In this document: positions 26,151 to 37,629 of the stretch, one piece after another
Layout: each line of letters begins with the position of its first letter
Position numbering within the stretch: the stretch's first letter is position 1
Assembly: GCA_033182465.1 (NCBI GenBank)
Contig: CP137321.1
Coordinates: 2,356,001-2,420,000, forward strand
DNA: 64,000 nucleotides
From: Sanghuangporus weigelae
Lineage: Eukaryota; Basidiomycota; Agaricomycetes; Hymenochaetales; Hymenochaetaceae
Direction: 5' to 3'
Position numbers and translations under genes: made by a program
Notes under the pieces: generated by a model
Told to the model about the DNA's origin: nothing
What the model saw: only the letters and a program-made list of their open reading frames with translations
Database searches by the model: none

Positions 26151-27263
26151 ATGGCTAAGAACTCAGTTGACTCACCTGGGACCTCTACAAAGAAATGGCC
26201 TTTGAGAGAAAAGCAAGCCGGGTCGTCAAGGTCACCTAGCGTAGTGTCGGGATCCAGTAACGACGCCAATGACTCGGAGTCAGATGCTGGAGACCAGATT
26301 GAACAATCGGAAAACGAGAGCTTTGAAGAGAGCAGCGATGGGGGCGACGAGGAGGAAGAAGAAGAATTTGATCCAGGAATGGATCCAGAAGGATTTGTCG
26401 GACCCTCGAAGACGGTGAAGCCGTTAACTCCAGAGGCACTTGCAGCCTTTCGGGCTGCGCAAGAACGAGCTGGCGTCATTTACATATCGCGTATACCGCC
26501 AGGGATGCGGCCTACAAAAGTCCGTCATCTTATGAGTCAATATGGTGAGGTAGGTCGGGTATATTTGCAGCAGGAAGGTATGTATCCTGGTCTACTTTAA
26601 TGATCATATTGCCTTCTGACTTGAGTCTTTGATTATGAAAACGGATTTAGATCCTAAGCGGGCATACCTTCGAAAGAAATACACTTCGGCAAAGAAACCG
26701 CATTTCACAGAAGGTTGGGTCGAATTTGCCGACAAGCGTGTTGCGCGTTCGGTTGCAGAAATGCTCAACGCACGTCCGATCGGAGGGAAGAAAGGGACAC
26801 GTTGGCGAGACGACGTATGGACGATGAAGTACCTTCCGCGTTTCAAATGGAACATGCTGACTGAGCAAATCGGTCAGTTTCATTTCTTGCAGCTATCTTG
26901 TTTTCAAAATATTGATCAATCTCTGCTCATGTCTGTACAGCTAACGAAGCAGCTGTGAAAACTGCAAGGCTACGAGTCGAGCTTGAACAGTCTCGTCGTG
27001 AGCAGAAGGACTACCTGCGTCAGGTCGAGCTTGCCCGTGTGCTCGATAAACGTGCAAAGCGGAAACGAGAGGCTCTAGAGAAGAAGGGCGAGAAGATTGA
27101 CGAATCCACTTTGTTGCCTCCACTCAAGAGAACGCGAAATCCCAGCGGGAATCACGAAGAGAAAGACCAGCAACGAAGCATAAAGGCGAAGCAACGAGAT
27201 AAACCAACGGAGATGGAGGCGGATGATGGTCAATTGAAGAAAGTTTTGAGCAGCGTATTCTAG
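26151..27263 (+). CDS. ESF2: ESF2/ABT1-like pre-rRNA processing protein
   Basis: Esf2 is a nucleolar RNA-binding protein acting early in small-subunit rRNA processing and stimulating the helicase Dbp8. A Ser- and Glu-rich N-terminus ([20 protein letters not shown]) precedes the [23 protein letters not shown], then [13 protein letters not shown]. The [20 protein letters not shown] segment, [20 protein letters not shown] and [18 protein letters not shown] are all typical of the Esf2/ABT1 family. The C-terminal helix ([20 protein letters not shown]) and a basic tail follow. Three exons, with introns near 26578 and 26875. Length about 300 residues fits the family. Confidence 0.9.
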
Positions 27264-27456
27264 ATTTATTTGTGTCGAGTAGCGCATCTTTCAAACATCG
27301 TGTCCGCACCATTCTCAATCTGTAAATCCCAATCTGTAAATCCAATAAGTCGACGGTGGCATCACGCCTTTTTTGCATAAAGATCTCGAGAATCTACTTA
27401 GCTACACAAGTTGGAAGAATATCTGCTACGAAGCCCACACGTAAAATAAAATAATC

Positions 27457-30400
27457 TCAATAGTTCAACTCGACGTCACCCTCTGCAACGAGATCCATAT
27501 CATGGTAGCTGACTTTGCGTCCTGAAGCTGCGCGAGGATCCTCCTTCGCATCTGGTGGAGGCGGAGGTGCTGCACCGCGTGCATTGCTATTACGACGTCC
27601 TCCAGGCCCAGGCTCGAGAATCGCGACTGGCTTGGCTGGAAGACCTTCGATGCCATGACCACCTGCGCGCGCACCGGAATCAGCAGCATACCCGCCGATG
27701 CGGTCGCCGAGTCTTCGTCCACCAGCATCACCGCCGTTACCAGCCATGAGCGGGGGCTCGTCGCGCAAACTGCGCATGAGCGGTGGAACAGCTTGAGGAG
27801 GATAAGGGAAGCCATATCCTCCTCCATATGGATCCATACCACCATTCGCATATGGCGGATACGGTCCTGGGAATCCGTAAAATGGTGGACCGCCTCCTGC
27901 AACCATTCCGATCCCACCGGGACGATGGTCAGTGTATGATTGGTGTCCATTCTGGAAACCGTACGCTTGTGGTGGTGCAGATGGGCCTGTTCCCGTTTGC
28001 TGAGGATAGTGAGTGAACGGTTGTATACGCTGGGGATCGAGCACAAAGCTGTTATAATAGGGAATCTATATTTCATTGAAATCAGCCGATCTGACAATCA
28101 AGACGTCGTGGAGTCTCACATCTTCGAGCTGCCCGACAAGCTCCGAATGCTTATTGACAATATGCTTTTCGACGAACGTTGTTGCCTTGAAGAGCTTTGA
28201 GCATGTCTTGCATCTGTACTTCCCTTCATCTTCTTGTTTGACGTGCGGTTCGACGGCCTTTCTTAGCTCCCTGTCGCGCAAACATGAAATGGTCAGTGAG
28301 AAGTCCCAACTCAATAAAGGTGTGGACAAACTCGTCGTAAAGCTTTCCACCATAGTCGCGAACGTCGATGTTATCCTTGTTGATCAGCAGTGCAAGCTTG
28401 TTATCGAGCCACTCAAGCCAACGCTCATCTTTACGCAAACATCGATTAACGTAGAATTCGCGACTGCATAGACTGGAGACTTGCCATTTCGCTTCAGATC
28501 CTTGAACTCGCCACTCTTTAGATCTCTTTCCTTTAGCATAGATTCCTTATTCTTATCCTCCCTTCCTTTTTGTTTGTTCTGCTCCTCATAGTCATCTTTC
28601 TTCATTCCTTCCGAGTCTTCGCCTTCGCCTTCCATCTTTGCATCTGGCTCGCCCTCCTTCGACTTTGAGCTTACCTCAGACTGTTGCTGGACCTCCGGCT
28701 GTAACGGTCGGCGAATGTGCTTGATGCATTTCCGTTGCAACTCTTCGACGTGATCGCAAGTAGATACACAGTAGTAACACGTATGAAATGCTGCACGTAG
28801 GTAAGCAAGGTAAAGATCCAGAGCGATCGTGTTCTGGGTAAAAGAGGAGGCACGATCAGTCAGAATCCTACGAGCCACGAGAAACTGTGGGCTTACTTTC
28901 TTCAGTTCTAGGGCTGTTGCTTCTGCTTCATCGGAAGGCTCAGGAAAGTCCGCAGTGAGTCGCGCAATTCGCCGTTCAACGGCATCACTACCCTTTTCCA
29001 CGGGTGGCTCATCCTCTGCTAAGGCGTCACGCGTGAGTATATCCTCTAGCGGAGGCTGATCGCCGCTTTCTGTAGCATCTGGCTGTGTAGTAGGCGGTTC
29101 CAGGCGGAATGTGCGCACGCGCTCGTATTCGTCTTCCAGAATCGTAGCTAGACGACGTGCCTGAGAAAGATCCTTTGCGATGCGGTCAGGACGACTGGCA
29201 ACATCTGGCGTTACTCGAGCCTTGCTCGTGAATGATCTAGTATTGTGATTCAAGTGAAGTTTGAAGCCTTCAATCTGTGAACGAACGTTCAATATCAATA
29301 TACATTTCGCTTTGTGCAAAAGACATGACCTTTTTCTCGCCTAGGGTAGAAAGTATGTTTTGCATGTCGGCGTGCTCGTCGAACTTAATCCATCCCGCTC
29401 GGTAATAGTTGCGCTTCTGCATTGGATCACCAAGAGCAAGATAAACGAAGCTGCTGTACTCCTTAAGTACCTATATTAAAGTGAACGTGAGCCACTCGTC
29501 TGTAAAATGATATATTCCATGCTCACAGCCTCGAGCTTGACTCTTCCAATATCAGGTGGAATAGTGCGAATCATCACTTGATTACCTTCCGGCACAACAG
29601 ATACCTCATCTTTCTCGTACTGTTTCGAGTCATATGACATCTTGCCGTTTGTCTCGTTCTTAGCATCGCCCGCATTATCAGCAGCGTCTTCTTCGTTTTC
29701 GAGACCCATGCCGAAGTCTTCCTCGGGTTTGGTGGGACTTTCTGCCTCTTCGTTGGTACCATCATCTGCAGGAACCGAATCTTCTTTCGGGGATTCGCTC
29801 TGAGCCTCACCTTCACAGGCATCGCCCTTGTCGAACTTGCTATTTTCAAGATCATTGATGAATTGGTTCATACGTCCGCGCCAGCCAACTTTGCGCACTC
29901 GCGCACGCAATGCAGTCATCTCTGGCGAGGGCTCGTACTTCTCTGCGAACCATGGGGATTTTCTGTGATGGTCAAAAAGTGTTTGCAGCTACATTACAAA
30001 TCAAATTTTAGCACAAACGAAATCAGACCGATAAACAGGATATTTTCGAAATGGAAATTGTCCAAAGCAGACTCGGAAAACATGACCAGCAAAATGTCTC
30101 GACAGCCATGGATAACATTCGAAAGAGACCTGGATGGCACTGACCTGCTGAGCCAAGAAGTCCTTCTTGTATTTCTCCCATCGCGTTCTTATGCCATTGC
30201 GCGGCTTTGTTCCATCTGCTGCTTCCTGTTCAGCTGCTTTGTCAGCTTTGTCTTCCTCGGTGGCCTCTTTGGGATAATGCCAACGAAACCATTCAGCGAA
30301 CTGCTTCAGACTGGCAGGATAGTCTAGTGTATAAGGGTCAGCTGGCGGACGACCCAAACGCGTTCCGTAACCAGGTCCATGTTGTCGACGGCTTCCTGGT

Positions 30401-30856
30401 GGAGGATGTCCGTAACCTCTCCAGGGATCACCTGAGAGCAAACCATCAAGTCAGAGGAATACTCGTGCTTTTCAGGTATTCTTACCACCATAGTCATCAT
30501 ATCGCGGGCGTGGATCGTATCGTTCCCGGTCGTACGGCGACATTGACCGACGCCGTTTGCGTCCCACTACATCACATCTCCAGTTAAAGATCGCAACAAA
30601 TACAAAAAAGAGGTGGCCTCTTACCGTCATCATAAGTAGGGCTACGGCTCCTCCCACGCCTGCCGTATTCGTGTCCTGGCCATCCTCTCTCGTGATCTGG
30701 CCAGCCTCGCTCTCTGTCGTAGGGATCACGTTCTCTGTGATAATAGTCTGGAGGGTAAGGATCAGGATACGCTCCACGTCCGTACGTGCTGCGCGATGGC
30801 GAGTGAGATCGCTCGCTCCTTGGCGGAGGAACGTGCGAACCGGACCAGGTAGACAT
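27457..30856 (-). CDS. ARS2: ARS2/SERRATE homologue
   Basis: Ars2 links the nuclear cap-binding complex to RNA processing and decay machinery. The N-terminus is Arg/Tyr/Pro-rich (MSTWSGSHVPPPRSERSH; SMSPYDRERYDPRPRYDDYG). The helical domain begins TLDYPASLKQFAEWFRWHYP and contains RTRWEKYKKDFLAQQ and HHRKSPWFAEKYEP. An acidic insert follows, then an RRM-like segment (VMIRTIPPDIGRVKLEA; NYYRAGWIKFDEHADMQNIL). The C2H2 finger is YRCKTCSKLFKATTFVEKHI. A Gly/Pro-rich tail ends YHDMDLVAEGDVELNY. The exon join near 28430-28484 is best explained by a 56-base GC-AG intron with donor GCAAGT, giving LKRN-DERWLEWL. Start ATG at 30856. S. cerevisiae lacks this gene; S. pombe has Pir2. Confidence 0.9.
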
Positions 30857-30962
30857 TAAGAAAGCAGGTCAGCGATGAAGACGCAGAATAGTCGAGTATG
30901 AAGACAGAGAGATGTAACTGAATAACATAAGGAGAAAAGAACAGGATATAGACGAGACTAGA

Positions 30963-31240
30963 TCAGAGGGTGCGATACAGCCGGGAGCGAGCATGATGAA
31001 GCACAGACCTCTCGATGAGCACTAGCGCGCGTTCGCTGTGCTCCACGACACCGATGAGAAAGTTGTTCTCGATGTCGGCGTCGACGACGTGGTTGTCTCC
31101 CTCCCCAGACGAAATTGAATCATCAGGTCACGCGTCGAATATTACATAATTTCGCACGTGCGACGAGAGGAAGCAGCAAATGAAAGTAAGTTGTTAAGTT
31201 AAACTTGAATAACTTCGACGCTGGCCGTGCTATCAGCCAT
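30963..31240 (-). CDS. possible small unidentified gene (weak model)
   Basis: On the minus strand an exon of about 100 bases (ending near 31009) reads DNHVVDADIENNFLIGVV followed by EHSERALVLIER. Nearly all its codons end in C or G. An ATG at 31240 (MADSTASVEVIQ) could supply the start through an intron, and the frame runs on to a stop at 30963 if not spliced. The codon pattern and natural composition suggest a real exon, but donor and acceptor choices are weak and I do not recognise the protein. Confidence 0.3.
31152..31163. promoter_or_regulatory. palindromic E-box TCGCACGTGCGA
   Basis: This is a perfect 12-base palindrome around CACGTG in the region upstream of ARS2 (about 300 bases from its start), comparable to the one at 19031. 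Confidence 0.35.
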
Positions 31241-31407
31241 AGCAATATGTGATAACGAGCAGCTGACGCTTGCATTCGTCTGGTCCGTATGATTTTTTAA
31301 AGATGGCAGACGATAACTGCAACGAGTCGAACTTGATCAGAGTCAATAATCATGATGGACCAACTCGGCGATAAACAAAAGAGCTAGGAGCGCAACTGGA
31401 GCCCGAT

Positions 31408-31543
31408 CCATGCTAATGTCTCGAGTAACGCGGATCCCATCCATAATAATGCCTCGAGTAACGTCGTTCCCATCCATGCTAATGTCTCGAGCAACGCGGA
31501 TCGCACCCATGCTTATGTCTCGAGCAACGCGGTTCCCGTCCAT
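31408..31543. repeat. 33-base tandem repeat, four copies
   Basis: Units start at 31408, 31441, 31474 and 31507, each opening CCAT and containing CTCGAG; a partial fifth begins at 31540. Because 33 is a multiple of three, all units stay in one frame: 11-residue repeats such as MLMSRATRIAP on the plus strand within an open frame ending near 31592. Similar repeats appear on the minus strand (RVARDISMDGN). No gene context was found, so this is listed as a minisatellite. Confidence 0.85.
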
Positions 31544-32293
31544 GAGCAAATTGATGTCCACAGGAGGCAACGGGTCTCATCAGACACAATAACGCCCGCC
31601 ATTTAGTGACGGCGTAACCATTCCCACACCCTTTGCCAGAAAATAAGTCTTATTTTCGGGAAAGCGCGACAGGGCAAAGGTCGAATAGACCTTTACTTCG
31701 GCATGTAATCGATGGCCAATAGATGTACGACTCGACCAAAAAGTCCGGGCGGTGAGAAGATTATCTAATTTTCTCTCTTTCCCGTCCTAAACTGACAGTG
31801 AAGGCCGAGTAGGCCGAGCTATAGACGAGGATAGCATCCGACAGCTTCAAAAGACAGAACACGCTGTATAAGAGTGTTTTTGTGTGGGTAATTAAATACG
31901 CCAAAGGACATAGAAGACCAATCGGCCTGGACGGGGAGACGGGGATAATCTACACGAGTTGCCATAAAGGGCGCGTCGGATAACCATAGCGACGACCCAG
32001 ACGGAAGGTACACCTGATGGCGGAGCAGACCTTATAACTCAACGTTCCTCGTCATCCGCCCTTCACCCCTTGCCCTTCGCCTTCGCTCGTTCGCTCCGTA
32101 AGTCCCATCTTCCATCCCATCTATCGCAGTCTTATTGACCTGTTTGATTTTTATAGTTTTCATCTTTCGCACTTATAGGGCTGCCCGGACGCGCCCCTGG
32201 TTTTTATTATTCTTCAGCGTCGCTCACTTGGCCAGCCAGACAGCAGGATTCTGTTATTTTGTTCTTCATTTTCCGGGTCAAATCAGTCCAAAA
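31544..32293. other. intergenic region upstream of the ferritin-like gene
   Basis: About 750 bases hold no recognised gene. Near 31630-31720 the words AATAAGTC/AAGTCTTATTTTCGGG suggest weak inverted symmetry. The last 250 bases, rich in C/T, form the promoter and leader of the next gene. Confidence 0.4.
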
Positions 32294-33564
32294 ATGCATC
32301 GATCCGCTGTATTTGTGGCCTTGTCGCTCCTAGTGTCTTCCGTTGCAGGTCTACCTGTTCAGCGAAGAACAGATAACTCTGCAAACTTGTTGGTGCTCAG
32401 TGAGTATCGCTATATCTTATCATTACCTGGGATGCAATTCTTATGAATTTTACAGAGTTTGCCAACGTTCTGGAGCAACTCGAGACAGAGTTCTACTCTC
32501 AGGCACTACAGAAGTTCCAGACTTCCGACTTCACGGCTGCCGGATTCTCGGATGCCTCTGTACCTATCCAACAATTCACGAATATCCAATCTGATGAGTC
32601 TACACATACGACGGTTTTGGAGTCGACGATCCAGTCGTTGGGTGACTCTGCTATCACAGGTTGCTCGTTTGACTTCTCATCCGTACTCACGGACGTCGCT
32701 ACGATGGCACCTGTCGCTCGACTAGTGGAGAACGTCGGTGTCGGTGCCTACCTGGGTGCTGCTCACCTTGTGACGGACCCCATAATTCTCACCGATGCGG
32801 CGAGCATTGTTACGGTCGAGGCTCGTCACCAGACAATCTTGAATGTCCTCAACGGTGGTACTGCGATTCCGGCGGCCTTCGATCTTCCTCTTCTTCCCCA
32901 GGAAGTCCTTGCGATCGCTGGACCATTCATCTCCGGCTGCAGTGTTGGTATTGATGCACTCCCATCGCTTACCGTGACGAACACCGGTACGATCGCTTCA
33001 GGGACAACACTCTCATTCAACTTTGATGCCCAGAGTAGCATCTCCGACACTTCTACACTTTCGTGTCAGATGCTCGCTGGTGGTATGCCGTTCTCGCTGA
33101 CGCTTCCATTTGATGCCTGTGTCGTGCCTAGTGGTCTTCAAGGCCCCGTTGCGATCTTCGTCACCAACGACACCCAACCTCTGGCAAACAACCCGCGTGA
33201 CAGATTTACTGGTAACATCGTTGCTGGTCCCACTATGGCATTCCTCGACGGTACGCCTGAGACGCTCAGCAATCTCGCGAAGTCGGGCTCTGCCGTTTCA
33301 GGTGGTGATGTCTCTGGTAGCGCTACCGATACGGCATCAACTGAGATCAGCACTTCGACGATTTCGCCTGACGAAGCGAGCAGTATCCTCGCCAGCGCCA
33401 GCGCCACGGCAACCGCTTCTGATTCGAGTGCCACGGGTACCGCTGAAGGCGCAAACTCCATCCCTTCTAGTGCGAACGTCGCCACCGGTCCATCGAGCGA
33501 CGGCGCTATCAATGTCGATGGCTGGACGTTCGTTCCTAATCCCGCTTCCTCGTCATCAGCATAA
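32294..33564 (+). CDS. secreted ferritin-like domain protein (Rds1-like)
   Basis: A signal peptide (MHRSAVFVALSLLVSSVAG) is followed by a ferritin-like helical domain: FANVLEQLETEFYSQALQKF, then FTNIQSDESTHTTVLESTIQ with the conserved E-x2-H, and ASIVTVEARHQTILNVLNGG with a second E-x2-H. The C-terminal third is Ser/Thr/Ala-rich and probably O-glycosylated. The family includes Rds1 of S. pombe, a stress- and nutrient-responsive gene; its chemistry is not settled. One intron of about 50 bases follows LLVL. Start is the first ATG in frame. Confidence in the domain is high, in function low. Confidence 0.85.
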
Positions 33565-34420
33565 ACGGACTTCAAACTTGATGTTATTCGTGGATTGTAT
33601 TGGACTATACTACCCTTTTCTCGCTCATTGTCTTGGACAGTTTTCGCTTTGTTTTTCTCGGTAAGATACGACGGTATACCAACGTAGATGCATTTTTGTT
33701 CTGCTCTTTGTCCCGGATGCCATGACGGAACTCCTAGTTTACCTGCACATGTTTTTCTGTTCTGGTGCCTTTTTGGGCCGTTGCGCCTGCCTGGTACGCG
33801 GCCGCGGCTTCTTAATTCTTCCTGTATTATTGGGATACCCTTTCAGTTGTCGAGAATGGGCGAACCCGCACGGGCACACCGGGGATGGCGTTATTGTTTC
33901 TAGGGATACCTACAATACAGTACGCGCATACAATATACGCCTATAAATAACGATTCTATTCGGTGAAGTCCGATAATGTTCATTGGACAATGAGAAAATC
34001 GGGGGGCATGTAGTATTGAGTGCTGCTGGGTCCATTTGTTACTTTCCTTCGCAACCGACGAAGTAGTTCCACTGTTTGACGGTTTGATTTTGTCTGAATC
34101 CGCTGTGCTATTGATTGTGATGGTGTGTTGGAAGCTGTTGATTGCTCAAATCCCGTCTGATGTAACAAAAGATGTTTGCAAATAGGCGATATGATTGGAA
34201 GATGGAAACATCTACATTGCGGACATAGACAGGCACAAGTGATGATGAGAAAACAATCAAGACACGAATATTAATGCCACAGAATTAGGAGAGCAAGAGA
34301 AACAAGGGCAGAGGGTTTCTATTCGAAGACCATCCCAGCCAAACGAAATTCTCGTCCACAAGAAGCAACGGAAAATAAAATATCAGCGGAAAAGCATCGT
34401 ATAAGAAAGAAAGAAGAAAA
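33565..34420. other. intergenic region between convergent genes
   Basis: This is the 3' flank of the ferritin-like gene and of EAF. Short frames of up to 74 codons show no features. No repeats were seen. Confidence 0.45.
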
Positions 34421-36030
34421 TCAATCATCATCGCTCTCCTCGCTACTTGATGAGTAGTCATCATCTGGATCATCGTCGATTCCGCCTGCAGCGAATTGGT
34501 TAAGCGACATTGGTTTACCGGTGAGCTGCTGCGACGGTTCCTCCACGGTTCCGAAGATATCCTCCATATCTCCACCATCTTCCTCACCCCCCTCCATGTC
34601 CTCAAGTTCTTGATTCATCTCAGCAGCGAACTGATCGATGTTGATTTCTTCGCCTTCTTCTTCATCAGCGAACTCGTCACCGAAGATTGATCCATCATCT
34701 TCGTTGACGCCTGCTGCTGTGGCAACTCCGGTCCCGGCGACTTCATCCCATTCCTCGTCATCTTCATCATCTTCTTGATTAGCGCCTGTGCCAGGGCCGG
34801 GTAGCGAAACGATCCCACCGGGTGATGGCAGGGCCAATCCGTTGGATGATGAAGTGCCCGGAAGCGCTATTGGTGAAGACGTAGGCGCAGGCGAGATTCG
34901 AGGAAGCTGTGTTCGACGAGCAGGCTTGCCGAATTCAAGCACTTCCTCTTCGACATCAATTGTCTGTTGCTTTGTAAGTGGCGCCTTCCCTTTATCGGAA
35001 CTCGAAGCGCCTTGTTTCGTGAAACCTGAGGCCGAAACGGGTGGTGGCCGTAACGTTGATGCCAACGGAGAAGATTTCGCAGGTTTCGATCTGGCAGCAG
35101 AGGAACCTGAAGCAGCAGCTGAGCCACGTAATATGGGCTTTGGTTTTCCGATAGATACATCCGGAGGAGGCGGTCTTATAGGTTCTGCTCTGCGCGCGTT
35201 CGATGCGACGATTCGTGAAGAAGCGCTGAGCGGGACGTCCTCGTCATTGGTATCATCATCGTCCTTCTCGAGTGCGCTTTCCAGCTCGCGGAACAGCTCA
35301 GCATTGACATCGTCTTCTACCTTGGATGTTGAGGCAGCTGGCGAAGGGGTATTTGGCATAGCTAAACTCAAATATTAGTGCGTTATAAACAAAAATAAAA
35401 AGGGTTGCATACGCGATGCCGATGGCTGTCGTACTTTCGGAGGGCCACGCCCTTCATGATGGAAGATTAATGACGAGTCTAACTTTTCTAAAGTGTACAA
35501 CTATACAAAGCATTTTGATCATGTAAGCCCCGAGGAACCATGAAAAGTAAGCGATAATACTTACGCCACTTTCGGGATCGAAGATCAAAACGCACTCTAC
35601 TTCCTTCGCGGGCTCTTCCTTGCCGCGGAAGACGTGCACTTCATCAGACTAAGTACGAGGAGGATAGGTTAGCTAGATGGAACTAAAATATAAGCCACAT
35701 TCTCTCACCTGCTGACTTGCCCGCTCGACACGAACGTGCGTCATATCCTTCGTCGTTAATTCAACTACTCCTGGTTTGCTGGTATCCACCGATTCCGGCA
35801 TGAAGTTATCTAGACAAGAGCAACATGCATTCAACGAGCTTGCACGTCGAGTATTACAAAACAGACTTACATTTGAACTGATAGAAGTTTGATGTTGGCA
35901 TGGCCTTGTTCTGCTTGGTCTGCTGGATGCCTTTCCGCTGCTTCAAGAAGCGCGTCATAGACCCGCCCATGCTGACCTGGTGTCGGCCTGGAGGTGGTGT
36001 CCATTGGTTTCGTATCGAATCGATCGACAT
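34421..36030 (-). CDS. ELL-associated factor (EAF) transcription elongation protein
   Basis: EAF proteins pair with ELL to stimulate RNA polymerase II elongation. The conserved N-terminal domain is spread over small exons: PPPGRHQVSMGGSMTRFLKQ, then NFYQFKYNFMPESVDTSKPG, HVRVERASQQ, VHVFRGKEEPAKEVECVLIF and DPESG, followed by LDSSLIFHHEGRAPPK. The C-terminal exon (35371-34421) is disordered, Ser/Pro-rich then strongly acidic, ending SSSSEESDDD. The acidic tail is expected of the transactivating region of this family. Start is the ATG at 36030 (MSIDSIRNQWTP). A CACGTGAT box lies 139 bases upstream. No ELL partner is in the window. Confidence 0.8.
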
Positions 36031-36882
36031 GGCGATATAATCGTGAGTTGTACTACTTGGAATCACCCTCTGGCTTGATAGGCCAATATACTCGATCGCT
36101 GTAGGCTAGCGACGCGTTCGTGGTTAAAGAGCGGTCAGCTCAAGTTCAACGTCGTCCATCTCGTCTACCACGTGATTATTTTGCTCTATTTTTATTTTTA
36201 CACAAGACCAGTTTGATTCGCGATTTCACCGAGTCCTGACCTGTCTATTCTTTTATCATGCTAAATAGTTTTCTCTCTAGTTACAACAACACATACTTCT
36301 GTTAAGCCTTTGCTTCAGGCGCGCAGCGCGATTAATGCTCCATGGCGCTTCGGCAGAGCCGATAGGTACGGGATGTATTCCGATCTCGTTCATCGAGCAG
36401 ATGTCGACTTATCGAGCCGTCGTCCCTCCGAGAGTGTTTCAAAGTGGCATGATGTTGATATGAGAGAAAATTTTCATAAATTCGAACGTACTTACTTAGT
36501 GGTGGAGAGCATTCTACATAGTGCAATTCATGAAAGGCAGGAAAATAATACCATATTCATAATTCACAGAGCGAGACAAAGCTAGTACTTACTCGTGCAT
36601 ATCTGATGAATAATTCGGATTTTTTGTCTTGAAAGAAAGGAACCCAGTGCATATCCAGCTGAAACTGATTTTTATCATATTTTATTTTACTGTTGTGGGT
36701 CCGGTGGCTTAGTCATCACCACGAATGGTGGCGTCCCAATTAGTCACATTCTCGCGTGCCACCTTTTGGGCCAAATCTGCAACTCTACCTTGTATCCCTC
36801 TCTCACCTCATTCCTCAGATCGTTTTCTCACTCTCATCACGAAAAGATAGCTTGTTTCTGCATCGAAGTGTAGTAACATACC
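36031..36882. promoter_or_regulatory. divergent promoter region between EAF and RAD6
   Basis: This is 852 bases between two start codons. It contains the extended E-box at 36169-36176. The open frame 36310-36585 has no recognisable features. Just before RAD6 there is a C/T-rich leader. Confidence 0.45.
36169..36176 (+). promoter_or_regulatory. extended E-box CACGTGAT
   Basis: It lies 139 bases upstream of the EAF start codon; the third occurrence of this eight-base word in front of a gene in the window. Confidence 0.4.
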
Positions 36883-37629
36883 ATGGTATGTAGAGTTCTG
36901 TCGTTTTTAGCATCAAGTCCGATGGTCTAACGCCTCTTATGCATAGTCTACGACTGCCCGCCGCCGCCTTATGAGAGATTTCAAGCGTCTTTCAACCGAT
37001 CCACCAGGTGGTATCTCTGGAAGTCCATGCCCGGACAACATAATGTTATGGAATGCTGTCATTTTTGGTCCAGGTATGAGATCCTGCCCAGTAACCCAGA
37101 ACCCTTGAGTTGATGATGTGCCCAACTGTGCTTCGACGGTAACTCGTTCGGATCTGCCCATCCGTTCATCTCTGTTGCATTGGACTGAATCTGCAGCCGA
37201 TACGCCGTTCGAGGATGGAACCTTCAAATTGCTATTGACATTTGACGAAAGCTATCCGAACAAACCTCCGACCGTCAAGTTCCTCTCGCGCATGTTCCAC
37301 CCTAATGTGTATGCAAATGGCGAACTCTGTCTGGACATCCTCCAGAACCGGTGGAGCCCAACATATGATGTTGCTGCCATCCTTACGAGTATTCAAAGTC
37401 TGCTTCATGATCCTAACCCTAACAGGTCAGTAGTCACTTTTCTGATTGTCTTTGAGATGATTCTGAGGTACTATACCGGTATTACAGTCCGGCCAATGCT
37501 GAAGCTGCCTCTCTCTACCGCGAAAACATCAAAGAGTACGTGAGGAGGGTAAAGGCGACCGTAGAGGAATCTTGGATGGATCCCGGTGATGACGATGCAC
37601 AAGAAGGATCATCGGCTGGCTCGTCTTGA
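36883..37629 (+). CDS. RAD6: ubiquitin-conjugating enzyme E2 RAD6/UBC2
   Basis: Rad6 transfers ubiquitin to histone H2B with Bre1 and to PCNA with Rad18. The protein starts [20 protein letters not shown] and holds [20 protein letters not shown], the HPN motif in [20 protein letters not shown] with the catalytic Cys in ELCLD, then [20 protein letters not shown]. It ends [14 protein letters not shown] and a short acidic tail ([16 protein letters not shown]) as in fungal Rad6. The first exon consists of the ATG alone (36883-36885), with intron GTATGT...ATAG ending at 36946. Two further introns split the GPA and NPNS joins. All E2 core residues are present. Confidence 0.95.

Noticed and set aside
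27465-28097. 210-codon frame on the minus strand overlapping the ARS2 tail
   Set aside because: The other frame of the same stretch gives the conserved ARS2 ending (DLVAEGDVELNY), so this is a shadow.
34788-35378. 196-codon plus-strand frame
   Set aside because: It is antisense to the acidic EAF exon; low-complexity codons produce long shadow frames.
37400-37425. Telomere-like run CCTAACCCTAACAG
   Set aside because: It lies in the RAD6 coding exon (codons for PNPN) and at a splice site; not an internal telomere.
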